Assembly (NCBI GenBank): GCA_030407315.1
Contig: JALQPE010001871.1
Coordinates: 1 to 64,000, forward strand
Direction: 5' to 3'
Length of the DNA stretch: 64,000 bases
DNA from: Asparagopsis taxiformis
Taxonomy: Eukaryota > Rhodophyta > Florideophyceae > Bonnemaisoniales > Bonnemaisoniaceae
Under the pieces are notes generated by a model. The model saw nothing but the letters and a program-made list of their open reading frames with translations, was not told where the DNA came from and made no database searches. Shown here piece after piece: positions 52,801 to 63,202 of this stretch (its first letter is position 1; each line of letters begins with the position of its first letter). The position numbers and the translations under genes were made by a program.

Positions 52801-55800
52801 CCCGACATCAGCTTCGGACAACCTTTCGTTTGAGATATTTTCTATCCTGTTCTAGAGAGTGGACGTATCAGGAAAGTTACTTTTTCAAAGTAACCTCAAG
52901 TGTACTCAAACAATAATACACTTCTATTTTCAAGGAAATCATGTAAGTACATATATGTATTCCTCACAGACACAGTTTGAAGCTTATTTTCATAATTTTC
53001 TCATCGAGGAAGCAATAACTAGCATTACATCTCGTTGTTTCATACATGCTGAGATCACAGAGATGGTTATATCTATATTTTGCGGATCATATAGATAGTT
53101 TCAAAACAGAGGAAAGTGATTCAAATATTTTATTTCTCTTCCATGCTTAGAATTCATGAATAAAAACTGCTGCCTAGCTCATAGCTTAATTACAGACTTC
53201 ATAGAATGTCAATTCCGTCTATTTGCTTGATCTTAACGGGAAAATCTTTCTGAAAGGTAAAATTCGAGTTGCGAAATCCTTATTCAACTCTGGCGCACAC
53301 GCTCAGTATCAGCCCCGTTATGAACCCCACATAGCCTCACTGGAATAGATCCAAGGTTCCATCTCATATAGCATTTGAAGAGGAACTTTTCAAGTCGAGT
53401 AAAACCATTTTTATTCAGTTTCACCGCCCTGTACTGACTTTTCTCTCCTTAAAGTATGATAAATTAATTAGATTTTTTCGTTTTCTTCTTTATGGCGTAC
53501 ATTTCTTCATTTCTGCCCCCGAGATTAATTTCCTTTTTTCAGACAAAATAAAAGCTATGAATGTACATGAATGGCCAAAAATTTCCTTTTCTCTCAGATT
53601 CAATTTGTACTGGGTTCTGGTGCTCTTTCACGGTTGTTGAAACAATTATAATTGGTTTATTCATCTTTCATTTCATAGTTCGCAAGAACAGTCCTTTCTT
53701 TATACATTATTTAATAAAAATAAGTTTCCAGAGAAAAATTTCCGATGACGTATTGAAAGGCTGAAATACTAATTGATAGATATTCATATATACTTTTGCA
53801 TCACCATGAATTTTTATGGAGTGTATTTCGCGCCACAGATCAAATTAATCATGGATTACTACTAGCATATGTTTTGAAGTACTGCGAAAACAAGACTATC
53901 CACCAACTAGTAGAAGAAGATCAATTAATTCATGAATCGGAACTGGCAAAACTTCTGCGAACTGAAGCAGTTCAACTATTCTTCGGGGATTTGATTTCAT
54001 TCCAGTGCAATAAAATAACTCTATCTATAGAAAAATTGAACTGTGCCCATAATATAATTTCGTCCCCCAGATATGCATTTTAACGATTTTGTATGGGACC
54101 TAGAGTTCTTTTCAGTAAATGCATGTTACAAACGCAAATTTATCTCTATTTTACAATTCCATGCCCATTATCACTAATATACCGATCACGACGTTATATT
54201 ATCAATTAAAGAATATGTGAATTCATAAATTGGAGAATTTGAATAGTATACTTGTATAATCACTGTCGATAGAAATGAAATATACAGTTCTCACCATCGT
54301 AGTAAATACGTGAACTGCGCATTGATACGTTCTGCAATATTTTCGATAAAAGTACTTGAAAACAAGATCTTCATGAAACGTTATTTACCTGACTGAAACT
54401 GTCTTACGGAATCCTTGTTCAAGTTGTAATATTTCCAGACAAATATTCCTTGCGTCGAATAAGAAGTATAATGAGTATACTGCATGTAGTGCAATGGCTT
54501 GGTCGATTCGACAACGGGCAGCCTTGGAAGTAAGCGGAATCGGCGAGCCACTGAGAGGTGTTCAGACCTCCTGTCCCAGTAGTCAGGCTCGAGTCGAGTG
54601 TGGTAGAGCAAAGGCGAATCGCCTGCCTTAGTGTGGGTTGTAAAGCCACACATACGATCCGTCTAGAATCCTGTGGCCCAATGGTGAGTCATGGTGGTGC
54701 ACCGAAAAGATGGTGGTTCACCAACCCTAATAGAGAAGAAGGGAGGACACCGGCACGACAGGGATGAGTTCCTTGTGTAAGAACACAGGGGCACATGGCC
54801 GCATGCAGGGAAAATGGAAAAAGAAAGGGGAGCCCTTGAGAGTAGGGCGGCCACTGGTACAGCGATGCATACAGCGATACACTGGCACAGTAGAGGGGCA
54901 GTAGCTTAAGAGCAGGACACTAGGCACCCGAAGATACCTGATTGAGGGGCACGCGCACCACCGGCGACGCGTGGTAGGGACAATGCTAATACAGCGTCCC
55001 GAAATTGCAAAGCTGAATCAGCGAAAACGGACACCGTAAGAGTGCCAAGCATCATTTCCAAGGGAGAAGCACACTGAATCAGTAGACAAAACGCACCCTG
55101 GGGTAGATTGGACACCGAACTTCCGGCTGGCTTTTACAATCAATGGACATGGCGGTTCGCCTCTAGAAAAATAATAAATTACATGTGGCTTGTAGCCCTA
55201 AATATCCCTGTGGTTGGTATCCAAATTTTAGGCTAAATAATGATACAGTAGGGTGGTTGAAAACCCCTAAGTGACGGGTGCGCCGGCGGCGCTGTCACAC
55301 TGTACAGAAGTGTAAACTGTCAGCTGTAGTGTAAAATTCAGTGTATCACTGGTGTCGCGTACCACTTGTTCAGTGATTGCACTTCTGTTAGAATATATAG
55401 TCCAAAACAGTTTGGAAATAAAGGAATTGGGTAAATTGCCGAAAACTGGAGGTGAAACCTAGCTTTAAGCGCTTCGCCAAGTGCCATTGCACTACACTGC
55501 ACTCTATATTAGTACATGAACAAATCCTAATCTACCTTCCTTTCAGTTTGACCTGTTTACAACCTTCAAGAGGACAAAATCCTTCATGCCCCTTTCTCTT
55601 GATTTCTTCGCTAATTCAATCTAAGGCCACACCTGCCTCATTGGGATAAATACGCAAATTAGGATGCAGATGAACTAAGTAGAAAGGGTCTAAATTATTC
55701 TGCGTACAGAGATCTTATCGTTTATACCATTTGGAGTAGAAATAGTCAATTTTGTTTACAGGTATTACCCTCTTTTAATTTCATTTGTATCTGTTTTCTC

Positions 55801-56450
55801 CGGTTTTGGTTCTAACCCTTCAGAGTTTCCCTGAAATCTTCTATCCTTTCTGATAGAGCTGATCCCTGGTAACCTGCGTAAATCTGTCATAACACATTAC
55901 TAGTTGATGCTCTGAAGACGATATGTGCTTCATTGCTACCAATACAGATATTCTAAACGAGGTGTGGATTGTTTACCATGCCAGGTTCTTAGAGAGAGGA
56001 GATTGGTTGGATAATAGTTTGAACTTTAGAAATTACTCTCTGTCTCCATGACAACTTATAGAATACATATTTCACGGTGTGTTGGAAATATAGTATATTG
56101 GAAGGAGTTGATTTATTATGGTTGAGAAATAGTTTAGGGGTTTTTTCACTGGATTTTTTAGTTGAAATCAGAAAGAAATGTTTGTCGAACGACGTGACTT
56201 GGTTTTGCGATGCGTGACAATACCAAGTTGACAGTGGATATATACGACGGATTGTTTAGCTCACCTAAAGTGTGCATCTTCCACAGGCAAATGGCGTTGG
56301 TAACAGGCTCCGGAAGAGGTTGCAGATATGTTAGATGCAAAAACACCAGCAAGGAGAAAAGACGGATATTTAAAAATATCAAGAGGCATGAATATCAATA
56401 AATGCAGCAATTGTGGCAGTGCGAAAATTGATTACTTCATGAGGGAAAGT
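46900..56450. other. AT-rich gene-free tract
   Basis: About 9.5 kb with clearly lower GC than the flanking islands. The longest frame is 107 codons and none shows a domain or a plausible splice series. No tandem satellite is visible by eye, and CpG dinucleotides are still present, so the low GC is not simple CpG loss. A GC-richer island interrupts it at about 54,450-55,190. The borders are abrupt. Confidence 0.7.
54450..55190. other. GC-richer island inside the AT-rich tract
   Basis: About 740 bp with base composition like the rest of the window (GGGCAGCC.., GGCACGCGCACCACCGGCGACGCG). No ORF or domain. It could be a TE remnant inserted into the tract. The stretch after it (about 55,260-55,440, from a GC-rich start to AATAAAGG) has an LTR-like look but no proof. 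Confidence 0.4.
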
Positions 56451-56751
56451 GTCCACAGAATCGAGTTAGCAGGCAGTCCAGCGGGTCCACAGACTGTGGA
56501 GGGGTGGACCGGGCGCGATGGATGAGGGTGTCACAGCGTGATGTATGTGTGCACACACGGTGATTGTGTACGTGACAGATAAAAGTTGTTTCTCGTCCTG
56601 CTAACACTGTTCCGGCAGACTGGTTTTGGCGGCGCGATGCCATTTCCACAACTCCAAACAACTTTGTCAGAAGCCGCCTCTCAACCACTTTCTCTCTTCC
56701 AGCTCATGAACATAGACACGTCAACGTCCAAACTTTGTTGCTGTTCCTCTG

Positions 56752-57675
56752 ATGTCCCAAGCGGAAAACTTTGATCACGCACACTTGTTTGACGCCGCCT
56801 CATTTCCCTGCTCCAACAGTTCCACATTGCACTGCATGGCATCCCACACAGCAACGCCACCTCCACGCGTCCTTCATGCCGCAAGAGTACATGCAGCGGA
56901 GGCTGATCTCACAATAACATTGCAAAATTTACTATCCCATCCCAGCCCTCCACCGCAAACTCCCTGGATCTTTCAATCTGCCTCCACTTCTTTGCGCGCC
57001 GAGATCGAATCCTTCGCTCAGCGCATTGCTCGCTCGCCTGATGATAAGGCAGATCTACGCGATTTGCAACGCTTAGCACGTGCCGTGCAACCATGTTCTC
57101 AGTACCTACTTGCCGAACAACTGTCCGTAACAATGCATGCACAACTTGCCGCTCAGGCTGCTGCAACCTGTGTCGCCGTTCTAGCTGACTTTGTACACTT
57201 ACAATCACAAGCGCACGCTGGCAACATCTCACAGGCGTTTGTGGCATTTCTAAATGTCACCCGTCCGCCAGTTGAACACTATTGGCGCACAGCTAGAATG
57301 GATGCCATTCCTCAACTTGCCACCGCTTTACACATACTTGTTGAGACTGATGAACAGTGCGCACGTATCGCAGTCCCCTGTCTTTCAGATTTGTTTCATA
57401 TCAGTGCTCACTTTGTACAATTAGCGGCCACATCGTCGCCGGGCAGTGCCACTGCTGCTAACATTGCGCATGGAGCAGTTGGTCTCGCGGAAGTGCTTGT
57501 CTCCATTGCTGCCATCGTGATGCGTGTAAGTAATGTCCAACATGAACAAGCTGCTTTGAATCGCGATTTGAAACGTACAGTCCACCAGTTGCTCGCAGAT
57601 TGTCATGCTGCGCTCGGTGCCGATGCGCAACTGTGCAAAGACGTTGACCATGTACTCAAATTGCTTGCTCCATAA
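56752..57675 (+). CDS. Hypothetical helical protein
   Basis: 307 aa from ATG 56752; a second in-frame ATG at 56836 would give 279 aa. Almost entirely predicted helix, Ala/Leu-rich (AEQLSVTMHAQLAAQAAATCVAVLADFV, ATALHILVETDEQCARIAVPCLSDL). Its heptad-poor pattern is reminiscent of an armadillo-like or all-alpha solenoid. No family recognised. First gene of the second island, immediately after the AT-rich tract, and convergent with the small COX7a-like gene, whose stop is 80 bp away. Confidence 0.6.
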   Translation: MSQAENFDHAHLFDAASFPCSNSSTLHCMASHTATPPPRVLHAARVHAAEADLTITLQNLLSHPSPPPQTPWIFQSASTSLRAEIESFAQRIARSPDDKADLRDLQRLARAVQPCSQYLLAEQLSVTMHAQLAAQAAATCVAVLADFVHLQSQAHAGNISQAFVAFLNVTRPPVEHYWRTARMDAIPQLATALHILVETDEQCARIAVPCLSDLFHISAHFVQLAATSSPGSATAANIAHGAVGLAEVLVSIAAIVMRVSNVQHEQAALNRDLKRTVHQLLADCHAALGADAQLCKDVDHVLKLLAP

Positions 57676-57755
57676 CTAGCATCGGCCTCAGGGCAGGTAA
57701 TGTCGTTCTACGATGCAATCAGCAGCGTTATTTATTCAAACTACCAAAACATCTG

Positions 57756-58235
57756 CTAGAATCCTTCCTTTCGCCCAACGCCATTCGCCAATTGATACAC
57801 CCCGCGTCCCACATTAGCCAATATGAAGCACATACCAATACCAACTGCCAAGTTTACGGCACGATCCGCACTACATACACACACACGTATGTCGTATAGG
57901 GTCCAAAAATAGCAAATCTGTTTGTCAGTCTCATCCTTTCCGTTAAAGTGTGTTCAAGCAATGAGTCGCTTCTAGTCGTGTCGCGTCGCGTCGCGCAAAA
58001 TGTGATCAGTTCTAGCCAGGCTAGTTTGGCTGCTTGTCACGATGATGAGAGAGAGGCAGGCGAGTCGCGTGATTGTGCGCAATTGAGAAACGTACCGTCC
58101 AGCTTGAAACGTGAATTTACCAGTTGCTTTGGATGCTTGGAACTGCTTTATCATCTCCGGTACATAGTTTTTGTTCTTAATCGGGCGATTGAGGAAACCA
58201 CCTTGATCGGCGCCACTTTGCGCTCCTTCCGCCAT
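57756..58235 (-). CDS. Small mitochondrial-type membrane protein, COX7a-like (2 exons)
   Basis: Exon 1 is 58235-58096 and exon 2 is 57870-57756, with a 225-nt intron between (GTACGT..GTAG, phase 2). The 84-aa product starts MAEGAQSGADQGGF. Then comes an amphipathic region (YVPEMIKQFQASKATGKF), a GRAD step, and one membrane helix (VNLAVGIGMCFILANV) with a short basic tail (GRKEGF). A FQ..G.....GG/GR-AD step followed by one TM helix is the layout of cytochrome c oxidase subunit 7a. The fit is by layout and a few residues, not a firm motif; other small respiratory-chain subunits remain possible. The splice was inferred by me: it keeps the frame exactly and ends at a stop shortly after the TM. 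Confidence 0.55.
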
Positions 58236-59082
58236 GACGATATTCGCGACTAGAAGTGGATGATGAGTGAGTGAGTGTGAAACGATCGCTGCGACGGGTA
58301 CACAGTTGGTGCCAGGCGAGGAGTGAGCAAAACGTTGTGGGCTCATCAAAATCTATGTGGCGCTGATCGTCGCTTACAGTAGCCTCAAATGTCATGGGAC
58401 CGACGGTTAAGTGGGCCATAAACGGTCCATGAGTTGACTAAATTTCAAGTTTACTTATGGAATTCGAGCTTCAGTACGCTGCAAAGTATCCGCTTGGTCA
58501 ACTCGATCACGAGTGGACTGCGCAAGGCATCGTCCGCAGTGCAAGTATATTGAGGAACGAAGACAATACCTAAAGTCAATTGCGTGTGTTCAACTTTGTC
58601 CGTACGCCAACAGTACGCTCTCGTTCATCAACAACATTATTGGCGAGTTGTGGCATGGCAAATCAATTCCTCTTCTACATGGCTTCAACGCTGACATCTT
58701 GTACAGCTTTGCGTCGACAGGGATTAAACTGCCCATAGTCATATAGGCTGACGCTCTCAAAACAACATGTTACCCTTGAGTGTCCTGTGGATCGACGTGA
58801 CAAAACAGCGCAGCTTCCATAGATAAGGTGAGTACACTGAATAAGCAATGATGACCCGTCTAAACCGCCGAGACCGTGACACATGGATTTGTCAGAACAG
58901 CTTACAACATAATGGAACATGTTCACAGTTGTGAAATGAGAGCGAGCGAGCAAGCGAGCGAACGAACGAGAGAGAGCATGTTAGTCAAACATGAAGCGGA
59001 TTTCAGTAGCGAGTGGAGACACACTCAACAATGGACCACTCTCGTCTCATATTATTCGTCTTATCGGCTAGATTGTTGGCAT
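58236..59082. other. Intergenic region
   Basis: Upstream of the small spliced gene and 3' of the biotin ligase. A (GAGC/GAAC)n tetranucleotide run lies at about 58,939-58,978. Small frames at 58457-58573 (38 aa) and 58513-58746 have no features and are not called. Confidence 0.5.
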
Positions 59083-60111
59083 CTACTGGTTGCGAGCAAC
59101 CTTTTCCCGAACGACGCCCTCCTTAACATCCAAACTTGATACATCTGGAGCGAGGTCTTGGAATGCTTCCAAATCATGGCGATAAACGCGCACACATCCA
59201 TTGTCTGCCAGACCTGTGATAACCGCTTTTGGACCATTAACGCCGTCCAGGTTTACAACCTGGCCAGAGTGTAACCACGACTGCAAGTATTTGTGTTTCA
59301 ATCTAGGCTCGAATCCGCTGTGGAGGAATTCATCGAACAGTCTTTCAAACGCGGTCAAATAATGAGCGAGGAAAAGTTCACGCATGTGTTGATCCTCCAT
59401 GCTATGCAACGATTCGCCACACTCATTTATAACTGTGCGGAGGCAAGTTGTCGGATGCGCATTCGTAATATTCATTCCGATGCCTACAACAACGTGGAAT
59501 TGGCCATCGCGCAGCACTGCTTCGCACAAGACGCCGCCGAGTTTTGACCCATTCACATATATGTCGTTAGGCCATTTAATCCTAATCGGCACCTTGTGCC
59601 ATTGTTTCTCCATTTTGATAGCATCGACTACTGCCATGGCAGCAATGTATTGTACAAATGTCAGCCGTTGAGGGTGTGCCGCTGGCAATCTGACGGCCAT
59701 AGATACCGCGAGTGCGCCGGCTGGTGATACCCAAGTCGTGCCACGCCTCCCTCGTCCACCCGTTTGATAGCCAGATACTGCCACACAGCCGGGGTTGAGA
59801 GTACAAAACGCTCGCTGAATGACATCTTGCGTGCTCGCAATCTCTCGGCAGTAAATCAAAATGTGTCCCAACCATCGCGTTGCTAAGAGTTTGTGAATTT
59901 GGGCGATATGCAGAGCGACATCGATTCCATTGGTTTGTTGGTCGTTAATAACGAACGGCTCATATTGCGCATTGGCGGTCTCGTTTCTCGTGAACAAACG
60001 CAAGGCATACTTGTCGGAGAGCTGCAGTAGTAGAGTCGAATTGTGCGTTAATAGTGTTCTATGCGCAGCATCGGATGCGCAATGAACGTCGAGCTTGGTT
60101 TGTGCATACAT
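59083..60111 (-). CDS. Biotin-protein ligase (holocarboxylase synthetase)
   Basis: 342 aa from ATG 60111; the frame goes on to a TTG upstream. The catalytic BirA-type domain has GGRGRRGTTWVSP (the GRGRxxxxW biotinyl-AMP loop, about 118-130), KWPNDIYVNGSKLGGVL (about 178-194), VVGIGMNI, and a C-terminal SH3-like BPL_C domain (GQVVNLDGVNGPKAVITGLADNGCVRVYR). It attaches biotin to carboxylases such as acetyl-CoA carboxylase. The roughly 80-residue N-terminal part is not conserved in my view and could include a targeting peptide. TSEN15 starts about 530 bp upstream, divergent. Confidence 0.9.
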   Translation of the reverse strand: MYAQTKLDVHCASDAAHRTLLTHNSTLLLQLSDKYALRLFTRNETANAQYEPFVINDQQTNGIDVALHIAQIHKLLATRWLGHILIYCREIASTQDVIQRAFCTLNPGCVAVSGYQTGGRGRRGTTWVSPAGALAVSMAVRLPAAHPQRLTFVQYIAAMAVVDAIKMEKQWHKVPIRIKWPNDIYVNGSKLGGVLCEAVLRDGQFHVVVGIGMNITNAHPTTCLRTVINECGESLHSMEDQHMRELFLAHYLTAFERLFDEFLHSGFEPRLKHKYLQSWLHSGQVVNLDGVNGPKAVITGLADNGCVRVYRHDLEAFQDLAPDVSSLDVKEGVVREKVARNQ

Positions 60112-60639
60112 TTCGTCTGTTGAGCTCACGGTCGAGTTCAATTCAATGATGTGTACTTGCGCGTTTTGCTGTGGTTGCAATGATTCAGTGCAACGATGGA
60201 AGCATGGAAGCGGATGTACTCATCTCTGCCACGTATCTGAGACGAAATGTGATGGACAGTTTGCTGCGGGCAATCGTCAGCAGTGTCGTCCGAAGAACTA
60301 GGCGACGCATGTGCCTGCGGCGCTAGTCGTTTGCCCGACTACGCGCGTGCCTGTTGACGAAGAGTGTGGTCGTTGTGTGGTGGAGCACAACGAATTGAAC
60401 GGTGCAAACCAATCGACGACGACGATCCAAAAATAGCAAAACGGTATACACAAATATGATATAATCCACGCTGCCAAAATTTTGTAGATAGCACAAGCGC
60501 ACGCTCGCGCGTGCGTCGACGTCGTCGTGGAAGTCGGATGCTCTGCAAACGATTCATCATGCGTTGGATCGTGTGATCCCCCCTCTCCTTTCTTCCAGCG
60601 CCGCAGACGACCAACTGAGCGCCCCAGTGCAACCTTTCA
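60112..60639. other. Divergent promoter region
   Basis: About 530 bp between the starts of the biotin ligase (-) and TSEN15 (+). GC-rich self-complementary words near 60,500 (GCACGCTCGCGCGTGC). No gene supported. Confidence 0.5.
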
Positions 60640-61329
60640 ATGGAGCCAGCTGCCGAAGCGCAGTGCGCTGAATTGAAGCCGCAACAGCTTCCACTAGATG
60701 TTAACTCGGTTGCTGAAATCGGCGAGACTGTGCGCAGCCTCTCATCACACTTGAGCGCCAACGATACATATTTCAAACCGCTGTGCCAGTATCTAGCTTT
60801 CCTGCGTCGCAACGCGCTCGTAGATGACTTGAGATCGTCGGTGTTGTATCAAGTACATGAGGATTTACGTCTAATTCGAAAATGGACCAATGTAACAGTA
60901 GTCAAGTCGCCGACGCGAAACTACTTGAGCGGTTGTGCAGCCGCAGAGTACGACTCTGTGTTTCCGGCGCGCACTAATCAAGCCGCCACTGTGGACCGTA
61001 CGCAGATTGTGATACCGCTGCCTACGTCAGACTATTTGTCACCACGTCGCCTGAAGACTCTGTGCCGGCAGTGTGTGCACCCGCAGACGCTTCAAAAGCT
61101 ACGCTGTGTGACAGTGGCTATTGTGGATTGCGATAGTACAACGGCGTATTATCGCGTGTTTGATGATTGGGATGAGATCGTGCATCCGCAATGGAAACAG
61201 AAGGACGCACAGTCGAAGACGGAACACAACACGAATGGAACGCCGGGTGCAGGAGCGGTGGCGACGAGTCGCAAGTTTAACAACGATGACGATTCGTCTG
61301 CAGGATGCGATGTCTCCGACTCTGATTAA
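60640..61329 (+). CDS. TSEN15: tRNA-splicing endonuclease subunit Sen15-like
   Basis: 229 aa. The Sen15 fold spans about 65-190: VLYQVHEDLRLIRKWTNVTVV, then QIVIPLPTSDYLSPRRLKTLCRQC, then LRCVTVAIVDCDSTTAYYRVFDDW. The central (A/T)IVDCDSTxxYY segment is the hallmark of this non-catalytic subunit (VESDSTIVYYKL in animals). It pairs with Sen34 in the tRNA endonuclease, whose products the RTCB of this window would ligate. The acidic Asp-rich C-terminus is likely disordered. Convergent with the small three-exon gene, whose stop is 97 bp away. Confidence 0.75.
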   Translation: MEPAAEAQCAELKPQQLPLDVNSVAEIGETVRSLSSHLSANDTYFKPLCQYLAFLRRNALVDDLRSSVLYQVHEDLRLIRKWTNVTVVKSPTRNYLSGCAAAEYDSVFPARTNQAATVDRTQIVIPLPTSDYLSPRRLKTLCRQCVHPQTLQKLRCVTVAIVDCDSTTAYYRVFDDWDEIVHPQWKQKDAQSKTEHNTNGTPGAGAVATSRKFNNDDDSSAGCDVSDSD

Positions 61330-61425
61330 GGCTTATGAGTGGTGTTTACTACAAGGTATTGGATATGGTTTGTTAAACGACAAGGGCAATGTGAGTAGTA
61401 TGTGTTTGAGGCTTAATTTGGAGTT

Positions 61426-61833
61426 TCAGGGTTGTTGAGAGGTGCTATCGCCGTTCTCAGTAACGAGTTCAGTTTCCAGTGCAATTCCAAGCGAGCCGGA
61501 TGTGTGCTGCAGAGCTCTGTGGCGGCGGGACGGGTGGGGCGAGCAGGGTTAGTAATTGTTCTTGTAGAAATGAGAAAAAGTTAGCAGTGAGACGACGCAC
61601 TTTTCTGCAGCTGCAAGATTGGAACGAACTGTGGATATATCCTTGCGAATTTGTTCAACCTGTCGTTCAAAATCGCCTGGCTGTGCGCGTTTCTTTTCCT
61701 GCAAGCGAGACAGCTGGCTGACGAATTAGTGGGCAAGTCGTGGAAGACGGGCGCGACGACGGGAACAGGAGCGCGAACAACTTACAGGCTTGGTGGAAGA
61801 GGTGGGCGGCAACGGGGTCTTTGGACCAGTCAT
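61426..61833 (-). CDS. Small coiled-coil protein, three exons (inferred)
   Basis: Exons are 61833-61786, 61698-61601 and 61516-61426. Donors are GTAAGT and GTGCGT; acceptors are TTGCAG and CCACAG. The second intron carries a perfect TACTAAC branch site near 61,550. The product is 78 aa: a Pro/Ser/Thr/Lys-rich start, then EKKRAQPGDFERQVEQIRKD and STVRSNLAAAEKALQHTSG, a heptad-patterned helix, then an acidic tail. No family recognised. Frame and phases agree through both introns, but there is no homology support. The upstream frame has other Met codons. Confidence 0.5.
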
Positions 61834-62171
61834 GGCGAAGCAGCGAGCGGGCGAGCGAGGGAGCGAGCGAACGAGATGTGGCAAGGTCGAGCGGTCGGAG
61901 GCCAAGATGCCGTGCAGACGTACGCTGTGCTGCGCTGCGCTGCGCGCTGTGCTGGAAAGTTTGAATATGAGCGTTTGTTTGTTGCAATTGTTAATTGTTG
62001 AAAGAAAAATTGAGCTTGTCATACGACAGTGACGCGGTCATGACGTGTATCTTTGTCCAAATTTAGTTGAAGTCGTTCACTCGCTCGTTCACAAAATGGG
62101 ACACTCGTTGGCTTTATTAGCTCAGACTTATGTGCAGCATGCGCGTCCTCATCAACTAGCCCATCTCGCTA
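61834..62171. other. Upstream and simple-repeat region
   Basis: (GAGC)n-like run near 61,846-61,872 and CTGCG repeats near 61,930-61,955. Contains the 5' flank of the three-exon gene. No other gene supported. Confidence 0.5.
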
Positions 62172-62834
62172 TCAAGTAATATACGGCATAAAGCCGCTCT
62201 GCTTTTCATCAATATCGCATCGATTCACCAGAAAGCTCAACTCGTCGGTCGTATCATTATCCTCCAACTCGACTACCGAATTACTCTTGCCCTCCTGCAC
62301 CGCTTCATCACCATCAGCCGTCACAACTTTTCCCTGCTGCTGCTGCTGTTGCGGCCGCGGTCGCTTCTTCTTGTCCAACAAGCTATCAAACATGGCCGTG
62401 AGTGCGTCCACACTCACATGATCGCGACAGCGTTTGGGCGTCGGCTTGCGTCCGATGGGTCTCTCTTTGACGTGGAGCGAGGAGACGACTCTGGGCGCGC
62501 CATCACCGAACAACGGGGACGAAACTTTAGGCGTGTCTGAATCGGGGACGCATGCAAGTGTGTGCGCTCCGACAGCGTCGGCGTCCACATCGGTGTCGGT
62601 GACAGCGCGTGCGGCAAAATCGGTGCGCGACGACGGCAAACCAAACGCGTCTGCGGTAGAAGGAGTCGCGTCCGTTGTCGCACGAGCGCCCAGACGCGTC
62701 GACACGCCAAACACGTAATCGTGCGCAAAACGACGCAAAGTGTGGTGCGCGACGGCGGCTCGACAATGCGTCTCCGATGCGCCCGGCGGCGCTGTCGGTC
62801 GCACCGAGAGTTGCACCTGGTCCGTGTTGCGCAT
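62172..62834 (-). CDS. Hypothetical protein with polyglutamine run
   Basis: 220 aa from the first ATG (62834); an in-frame stop lies not far upstream. No domain found. Low-complexity and charged, with a basic patch (KRRCRDH-like), KKKRPRPQQQQQQG encoded by a short CTG/CAG tract near 62,340, and an acidic Ser/Asp-rich end. Such features suit a nuclear regulatory protein, but this is only composition. Divergent from RPN11 (starts 368 bp apart). Confidence 0.5.
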   Translation of the reverse strand: MRNTDQVQLSVRPTAPPGASETHCRAAVAHHTLRRFAHDYVFGVSTRLGARATTDATPSTADAFGLPSSRTDFAARAVTDTDVDADAVGAHTLACVPDSDTPKVSSPLFGDGAPRVVSSLHVKERPIGRKPTPKRCRDHVSVDALTAMFDSLLDKKKRPRPQQQQQQGKVVTADGDEAVQEGKSNSVVELEDNDTTDELSFLVNRCDIDEKQSGFMPYIT

Positions 62835-63202
62835 CGTACAACGTTTGGGGTTGGGCACCGACACAGCGAATGACGTTGATGGGCAGTCTGCAGCTTTGCG
62901 TCAACTAAATTGTGCGCCTTTGTTGCTCAGCTGATGTGTTGTGTTGTGCTGTGCACTGCGCTCAACTTTGGCGCTTGCTTGGCTGGCGCTACCTTTGATA
63001 TATAACAATCATTATTTTGGCTGTTGTCAGCCTGCGACGCGTGTCACAACTTTCACCAAATATTTTAAAACTTTTCTGTTTTTAGCTTCCAGACTTGAAA
63101 TATTACGTTCCAACCAGACCACGTACTACTTACTACTTGTATCAATCTAGTCTCTCTATCCATACCTCCCGTCCGACTTGCAACCACTATCACCTTCCCG
63201 TC
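62835..63202. promoter_or_regulatory. Divergent promoter region of RPN11
   Basis: 368 bp between the two starts. Contains TGATATATAACAATC near 62,995-63,010 and pyrimidine-rich sequence before the RPN11 ATG. No factor site can be named. Confidence 0.4.

Noticed and set aside
52926..52974. GTAAGT..CTCACAG pair resembling a tiny intron
   Set aside because: About 28 nt is too short for an intron, and the flanking frame has no support.
47560..54083. Small ORFs of 60-107 codons in the AT-rich tract
   Set aside because: No domain and lengths expected by chance in AT-rich DNA.
58457..58573. 38-codon ORF (MEFELQYAAKYPLG start)
   Set aside because: Short, no hydrophobic or domain features, no splice sites to extend it.
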